Origin: Gemmataceae bacterium
GTDB lineage: Bacteria > Planctomycetota > Planctomycetia > Gemmatales > Gemmataceae
NCBI GenBank assembly: GCA_020847555.1
Contig: JADLBT010000142.1
Span: forward strand, 1 to 44,079
DNA length: 44,079 nt
Direction: 5' to 3'
The notes under the pieces were generated by a model. It searched no databases and had not been told where the DNA came from. It saw only the letters and a program-made list of their open reading frames with translations. Below, piece after piece: positions 40,434-44,079 of this stretch; the stretch's first letter is position 1; each line of letters opens with the position of its first letter. The translations under genes and the position numbers were made by a program.

Positions 40434-42104
40434 ATGAGATGGCGCACCTGGCTGCTCGTGACCCTGCTGCCCCCGGCGCTGGCGCTGCCGGCGACTCTGG
40501 CGGACGGCGCCGCCCGGCAACCGGCGAAGGGCGGGAAGATCACCTGGAAGAAGACGGTGGTGGATCCCTCGTTCCGATCCGAGGGCGTTGCCGTCGCCGA
40601 CGTCAACAAGGACGGCAAGCTCGACATCCTCGCTGGTGACGTGTGGTACGAGGCGCCCGCCTGGAAGATGCATGTCATCCGCAAGGATCGCAAATTCAAC
40701 CCGCAAGTCTACAGCGAGAGTTTCGGTTGCTTCGCCGACGATTTCAACGGCGACGGCTGGCCCGACTTGATCGTCCTGCCGTTCCCCGGCAAGGCGATCT
40801 ACTGGTACGAGAACCCGAAGGGGAAGTCCGGTCCGTGGAAGGAGCACCAACTGTGGCACAGCTGCTGTAACGAGACGCCGCAATTCGCCGATCTGTTCGG
40901 GACCGGCCAGCGCGTCCTCATCATGGGGTGGCAGCCGCTCGCGAAGAAGGTGAAGGGCAAGGACGGGAAGGTCACCCTTCAGCCGACCGACAACCAGGGG
41001 CAGATGGCCTGGTTCCGGCCGGGCAAGGATCCGACCAAACCGTGGGAGATGCACCCGATCAGCCCGCCGAGCGTGCCCGGCAAGCCGCCGGTGCCGGGGA
41101 CGTTCCGGTTCAGCCACGGACTGGGCGTCGGCGACATGAACCGTGACGGCCGGCTCGACGTGATCTGCACCGGCGGCTGGTGGGAGCAGCCGGCGAAGGA
41201 CGACGGCAAGCCGTGGCAGTTCCACCCGGCCAACCTCGGTGAGGCAGCCGCCGACATGTTCGCCTACGACGTGGACGGCGACGGCAAGATGGACGCGATC
41301 AGCAGTTCGGCCCACAAGTACGGCCTGTGGTGGCACCAGCAGCGTGGCCCGGACGGCAAGGACGCCTTCGTCCGCGGCGACCTGTTCCCGATGCCGAAGG
41401 CATGGGCGGTCCCCGCCAAGGGCATCCAGCTGTCCAGGGAGGAGGACGCGCTGCGCCTGGCGCTGAACAAGTACCGCGAGAGCAAAAACACGGCGCCGCT
41501 CAAGGTGGACGCGGCCCTCTCCAAACTGGCACGTCAGCTCGTGCAGGGAGGGAACGCCGACTCGAAGCAGGCCGACGCTCTGGCCGCGAAGGCCGGCTAC
41601 AAGGGCAAGGTGCATGTCCTCGCCCAGAAGACGGCGGGCAGCGCTGCCGCCGAGGCGGCGAAGGAACTCGCCACCCGGATTCCGGACCCGCTCAACCGCT
41701 GGACCGAGGTGGGGATCGCGGTCGGAAAGGACGGCAAGGGCGAGCCAGCGGTGGTGCTGGTGCTCGGCAAGGGCGACCGATTCTACCTGATGTCGGAGAC
41801 GCACGCGATGCACTGCGTGGACCTCGACGGCGACGGCCTGAAGGATCTGATCACCGGCCGGCGCTGGTGGTCGCACGGGTCGCGCGGCGAGCCGGGGTCG
41901 GCCGACCCGGCGTTCCTCTACTGGTTCAAGGCCCGCCGCGGACCTGACGGCATGATCCGCTTCACGCCGATACGGATCGACGACGACAGCGGTGTCGGCA
42001 CCCAGTTCGTGATGCCCGATCTCAACGGCGACAGCCTGCTCGACATCGTCATCTCCAACAAGAAGGGCGTGTTCGTGTTCGAGCAGGTCAGGACGAAGGA
42101 GTAG
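40434..42104 (+). CDS. Secreted FG-GAP/VCBS repeat protein with inserted CAP-like domain
   Basis: The 556-residue product starts at the ATG at 40434 with a signal peptide (MRWRTWLLVTLLPPALALPATLA). FG-GAP-like propeller strands with Asp-rich calcium loops recur: VADVNKDGKLDILAGD, DFNGDGWPDLIV, GDMNRDGRLDVICTGG, DVDGDGKMDAISS, DLDGDGLKDLITGRRWW and DLNGDSLLDIVIS. Between FPMPKAW and SETHAMHCVD (about residues 323-450) lies LSREEDALRLALNKYRESK...LKVDAALSKLARQL, ending WTEVGIAVGKDG, which resembles a CAP/SCP domain without its usual His and Glu. The propeller strands resume directly afterward, so the domain looks inserted in a loop. No catalytic site is evident. It is probably extracellular and ligand-binding. 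Confidence 0.82.
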   Translation: MRWRTWLLVTLLPPALALPATLADGAARQPAKGGKITWKKTVVDPSFRSEGVAVADVNKDGKLDILAGDVWYEAPAWKMHVIRKDRKFNPQVYSESFGCFADDFNGDGWPDLIVLPFPGKAIYWYENPKGKSGPWKEHQLWHSCCNETPQFADLFGTGQRVLIMGWQPLAKKVKGKDGKVTLQPTDNQGQMAWFRPGKDPTKPWEMHPISPPSVPGKPPVPGTFRFSHGLGVGDMNRDGRLDVICTGGWWEQPAKDDGKPWQFHPANLGEAAADMFAYDVDGDGKMDAISSSAHKYGLWWHQQRGPDGKDAFVRGDLFPMPKAWAVPAKGIQLSREEDALRLALNKYRESKNTAPLKVDAALSKLARQLVQGGNADSKQADALAAKAGYKGKVHVLAQKTAGSAAAEAAKELATRIPDPLNRWTEVGIAVGKDGKGEPAVVLVLGKGDRFYLMSETHAMHCVDLDGDGLKDLITGRRWWSHGSRGEPGSADPAFLYWFKARRGPDGMIRFTPIRIDDDSGVGTQFVMPDLNGDSLLDIVISNKKGVFVFEQVRTKE

Positions 42105-42134
42105 GGGCAGGCAGTCAGCGGTCAGCAGTCAGAT

Positions 42135-42205
42135 AAAGCCCACGGGCTGCGGTCCGTGGGCCATGTTCCGGGGATTTCGCCCACGGGCCGCAGCCCGTGG
42201 GCTTT
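42135..42205. repeat. CCCACGGG double palindrome with 18-bp perfect arms
   Basis: Arms 42135-42152 and 42188-42205 (AAAGCCCACGGGCTGCGG and its complement) are perfect. The left side is preceded by CAGTCAGCGGTCAGCAGTCAG, without an inverted partner on the right. It lies between the FG-GAP and DUF1080 genes. Confidence 0.9.
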
Positions 42206-42223
42206 GAAGACAGGGATCTACTT

Positions 42224-43078
42224 ATGCGACGACACCACGGGTTGATGCTGGGTGGACTGCTGGGGGCACTGGCCGCGGCCGGGGCGCTGGCGCTGCCCGC
42301 TGCGCACGGCCAGGGCAAGACGGCGGCCGGCTGGACCTCGTTGTTCAACGGCAAGGATCTGTCCGGCTGGGACACCTGGCTCGGCCGCCCGAACAAGGGC
42401 AAAGAGTCGGTCGGCCTCAACAAGGATCCGAACCACGTCTACACGGTGGTGATGGCGGACGGTAAGCCAGCCATCCGCATCTCGGGCGAGACGTTCGGGG
42501 CGCTCACCAGCAAGGACGAGCACGAGAACTACCACCTGAAACTTGAGTTCAAGTGGGGCGAGAAGAAGTGGCCGCCGCGCGAGAAGGCAGTGCGCGACAG
42601 CGGCCTGCTGTACCACTGTGTCGGTCCGCAGGGCGCGCAGGGCACCTTCTGGATGCGCTCCCAGGAGTGCCAGATCCAGGAGAAGGACTGCGGCGACTAC
42701 TACAGCGTCGCCGGCGCCATCGTGGACGTCGAGGGGGAGCGCAAGGGCGGCAAGGGGCCGATCATCTACAAGAAGGGCGGTGAAAAGTTCACCGTGCCGA
42801 GCAAGGGGGTTGGCGGCCGCATTGTCAAGAGCCCCGACAACGAGAAGCCGACCGGCCAGTGGAACACCATTGAACTGCTCACCGTCGGTCCGACCAGCGT
42901 TCACGTCGTCAACGGCAAGACCGTCATGGTCCTTACCGGCTCGCGCCAGAAGGTTGGCGCCAAGGAAGTCCCGCTGACGCGCGGCAAGCTTCAGCTCCAG
43001 TCCGAGGGTGCGGAGGTGTTCTACCGCAACATCGCCATCCGGCCGATCGAGAAGATCCCGGAAAAGTACCTGCGATAA
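42224..43078 (+). CDS. DUF1080 (3-keto-disaccharide hydrolase-like) exported protein
   Basis: The 284-residue product has a signal peptide (GLLGALAAAGALALPAAHGQG, up to about 38) and a concanavalin-like beta-sandwich with the DUF1080 start GWTSLFNGKDLSGWDTW. Internal motifs are YHLKLEFKWGEKKWPPRE, RDSGLLYHCVGPQG and NTIELLTVGPTSVHVVNGK, and it ends EVFYRNIAIRPIEKIPEKY. Family members act on sugars outside the cytoplasm, and a 3-keto-disaccharide hydrolase role is known for some; whether this one does so is inference. The start is the ATG at 42224. It is 119 bases after the FG-GAP gene on the same strand, with a palindrome between. Confidence 0.9.
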   Translation: MRRHHGLMLGGLLGALAAAGALALPAAHGQGKTAAGWTSLFNGKDLSGWDTWLGRPNKGKESVGLNKDPNHVYTVVMADGKPAIRISGETFGALTSKDEHENYHLKLEFKWGEKKWPPREKAVRDSGLLYHCVGPQGAQGTFWMRSQECQIQEKDCGDYYSVAGAIVDVEGERKGGKGPIIYKKGGEKFTVPSKGVGGRIVKSPDNEKPTGQWNTIELLTVGPTSVHVVNGKTVMVLTGSRQKVGAKEVPLTRGKLQLQSEGAEVFYRNIAIRPIEKIPEKYLR

Positions 43079-43090
43079 GGAAGCTGCCCT

Positions 43091-43152
43091 ACCAGCCCGG
43101 AGCGCCAGCGCCGGACGCTTTGCAGCGTACGGCGCTGGCGCTCCGGGTTGGT
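43091..43152. repeat. GCGCTGGCGCTCCGG palindrome, 23-bp arms
   Basis: Arms 43091-43113 and 43130-43152 match at 22 of 23 positions (one G/A difference) around a 16-base loop. Its core repeats that of 9885-9924. It lies between the DUF1080 gene and the acetolactate-synthase-like gene. Confidence 0.85.
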
Positions 43153-43187
43153 CAGGTTCATCGTTGTGTCACAGTCGAGGTGCGAGC

Positions 43188-44079
43188 ATGCCCGAACCCC
43201 ACGCGATGACGGGCGCCGACGCTCTCGTGCGCCGCCTGCGCGACCACGGCGTGCGCGTCCTGTTCGGCTATCCCGGCGGCCAGCTGACGCCGTTCTACGA
43301 CGCCCTGGCCCGCGCCGGCTCCATCCGCCACATCCTCGCCCGCGACGAGCAGGCGGCTGCGTTCATGGCGGACGGCTACGCCCGGGCGACGGGACGGCCG
43401 GGCGTTTGCCTCGCGGTGTGCGGGCCAGGCGTCTACAACGCCGCGACACCCCTCGCAACCGCCTTCACCGACTCGGTGCCGGTCCTCCTCCTCAGCGGAC
43501 AGATCGCCACGTCGTACCGCGGCCTCCGCACCGGCGCCTACCACGAGAACGACCAGCTCGACGCCTGCCGCACGCTCACGAAATACCGCGCCTGCGCCCT
43601 GGAGCCGGCAGCGGTCGTCGCGGAACTCGACGAGTGCTTTCTATCGCTGACGACCGGGCGCCCCGGCCCCGCGCTGCTGGAAATCCCTCTCGACGTGCAG
43701 CGCCAGGACTATCCCGGACCAACGCTGCCGCCCCTCCCGGAACCGCCGCACCCCGAGACGCCGGCCTGGCGCGACATCGAGGAACTCGCTCGCGTGGTCA
43801 GCACCTGGAAGCGGCCGCTGCTGATGGCCGGCGGCGGGGTCGTCAGCGCCGGCGCCGGCCCGTGGCTGGCGGAGCTGGCGGACCGGCTGGGCGCGCCCGT
43901 CTTCCATACCTTCATGGGTAAGGGCGCGCTCCGGTCCGACCACCCGCTCGCGGTCGGTCTGCCGTGGTCGCGGGCGACCTCTGACCTGACCGACATGGGG
44001 CCGTACCTGTCGCCGCTGTTCGCCGCGGCCGACGGCCTGCTCGCCGTCGGCTGCCGCTTTTCGCAGACCAGCAGCGCCA
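43188..44079 (+). CDS. Thiamine-diphosphate enzyme, acetolactate synthase large-subunit-like (partial)
   Basis: The first 297 codons are present and the gene runs off the window. GAGG precedes the ATG at 43188. The N-terminal TPP domain is clear: GVRVLFGYPGGQLTPFYDAL, DEQAAAFMADGYARATGRPGVCLAV (the catalytic Glu in DEQ that activates thiamine), GPGVYNAATPLATAFTDSVPVLLLSGQ. A central-domain start is seen in GRPGPALLEIPLDVQ and RPLLMAGGGVVSAGAGPWLAELADRLGAPV. This matches IlvB-type acetolactate synthase or a related decarboxylase; the missing C-terminal part with the metal-binding GDG motif would separate these. No ilvH-type regulatory gene is visible before it. Confidence 0.85.
   Translation, partial: MPEPHAMTGADALVRRLRDHGVRVLFGYPGGQLTPFYDALARAGSIRHILARDEQAAAFMADGYARATGRPGVCLAVCGPGVYNAATPLATAFTDSVPVLLLSGQIATSYRGLRTGAYHENDQLDACRTLTKYRACALEPAAVVAELDECFLSLTTGRPGPALLEIPLDVQRQDYPGPTLPPLPEPPHPETPAWRDIEELARVVSTWKRPLLMAGGGVVSAGAGPWLAELADRLGAPVFHTFMGKGALRSDHPLAVGLPWSRATSDLTDMGPYLSPLFAAADGLLAVGCRFSQTSSA

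Noticed and set aside
1..44079. Prophage, integrative element or insertion sequence
   Set aside because: No integrase, transposase, phage structural gene or direct target duplication was seen; the tRNA-Val is not followed by an integrase or att-like repeat.

Overview
The window looks like a chromosomal segment of a high-GC planctomycete, most likely of the Gemmata group (family Gemmataceae). The evidence is the gene content: a giant PVC-type protein with one CxxCH haem site, a DUF1559 pseudopilin ending in an H-x9-DG motif, a DUF1080 protein, a Tat-exported Gfo/Idh oxidoreductase, a secreted FG-GAP protein, tandem TatA genes, and many dispersed palindromes between genes. I see no prophage, transposase, CRISPR array or rRNA. 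Species-level assignment is inference.

Layout. (1) 1-6573, minus strand: lepA, then a single-chain signal peptidase I, then two overlapping genes that together make a second signal peptidase I (catalytic Ser in one, catalytic Lys in the other), then a 4HBT thioesterase and the first codons of an exported protein. The lepA-lepB linkage known from E. coli is kept, but the peptidase is multiplied and one copy is split. (2) 6574-7960: an AT-rich island with a near-consensus sigma-70 promoter overlapped by inverted repeats, driving two small genes of unknown function and ending in an intrinsic terminator. (3) 8051-21651: mostly secreted or membrane proteins (WD40, Kelch/FN3, esterase, sialidase, metallophosphoesterase, PVC cytochrome-like protein, Gfo/Idh) plus a ferredoxin. 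(4) 21847-29955: a cytochrome c'-like protein, then divergent glycosyltransferases, a Wzz/BY-kinase-like protein with a ruined P-loop, and an FHA-pseudokinase. This looks like a surface-polysaccharide module in which both kinase folds have lost catalytic residues. (5) 29986-32871, minus strand: a lipoprotein, the DUF1559 pseudopilin with a strong promoter, tRNA-Val(CAC) with its terminator, and two TatA/E genes, one only 55 codons long. (6) 33158-44079: FAD oxidoreductase, RNase III, a Cys-rich small protein, TrmB, an EamA transporter, HtpG, a small conserved-looking protein, an FG-GAP protein with a CAP-like insertion, a DUF1080 protein and the start of an acetolactate-synthase-like enzyme.

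The intergenic spaces hold at least four kinds of palindrome. The commonest has a CCCACGGG core (eight clear copies). In most copies it is nested inside longer inverted flanks that differ from locus to locus, so the hairpin symmetry is kept while the sequence is not. The two most interesting observations are the split signal peptidase (644-2955) and the paired catalytically degenerate kinases beside glycosyltransferases (25859-29955). Function assignments come from reading motifs; no database search was run.
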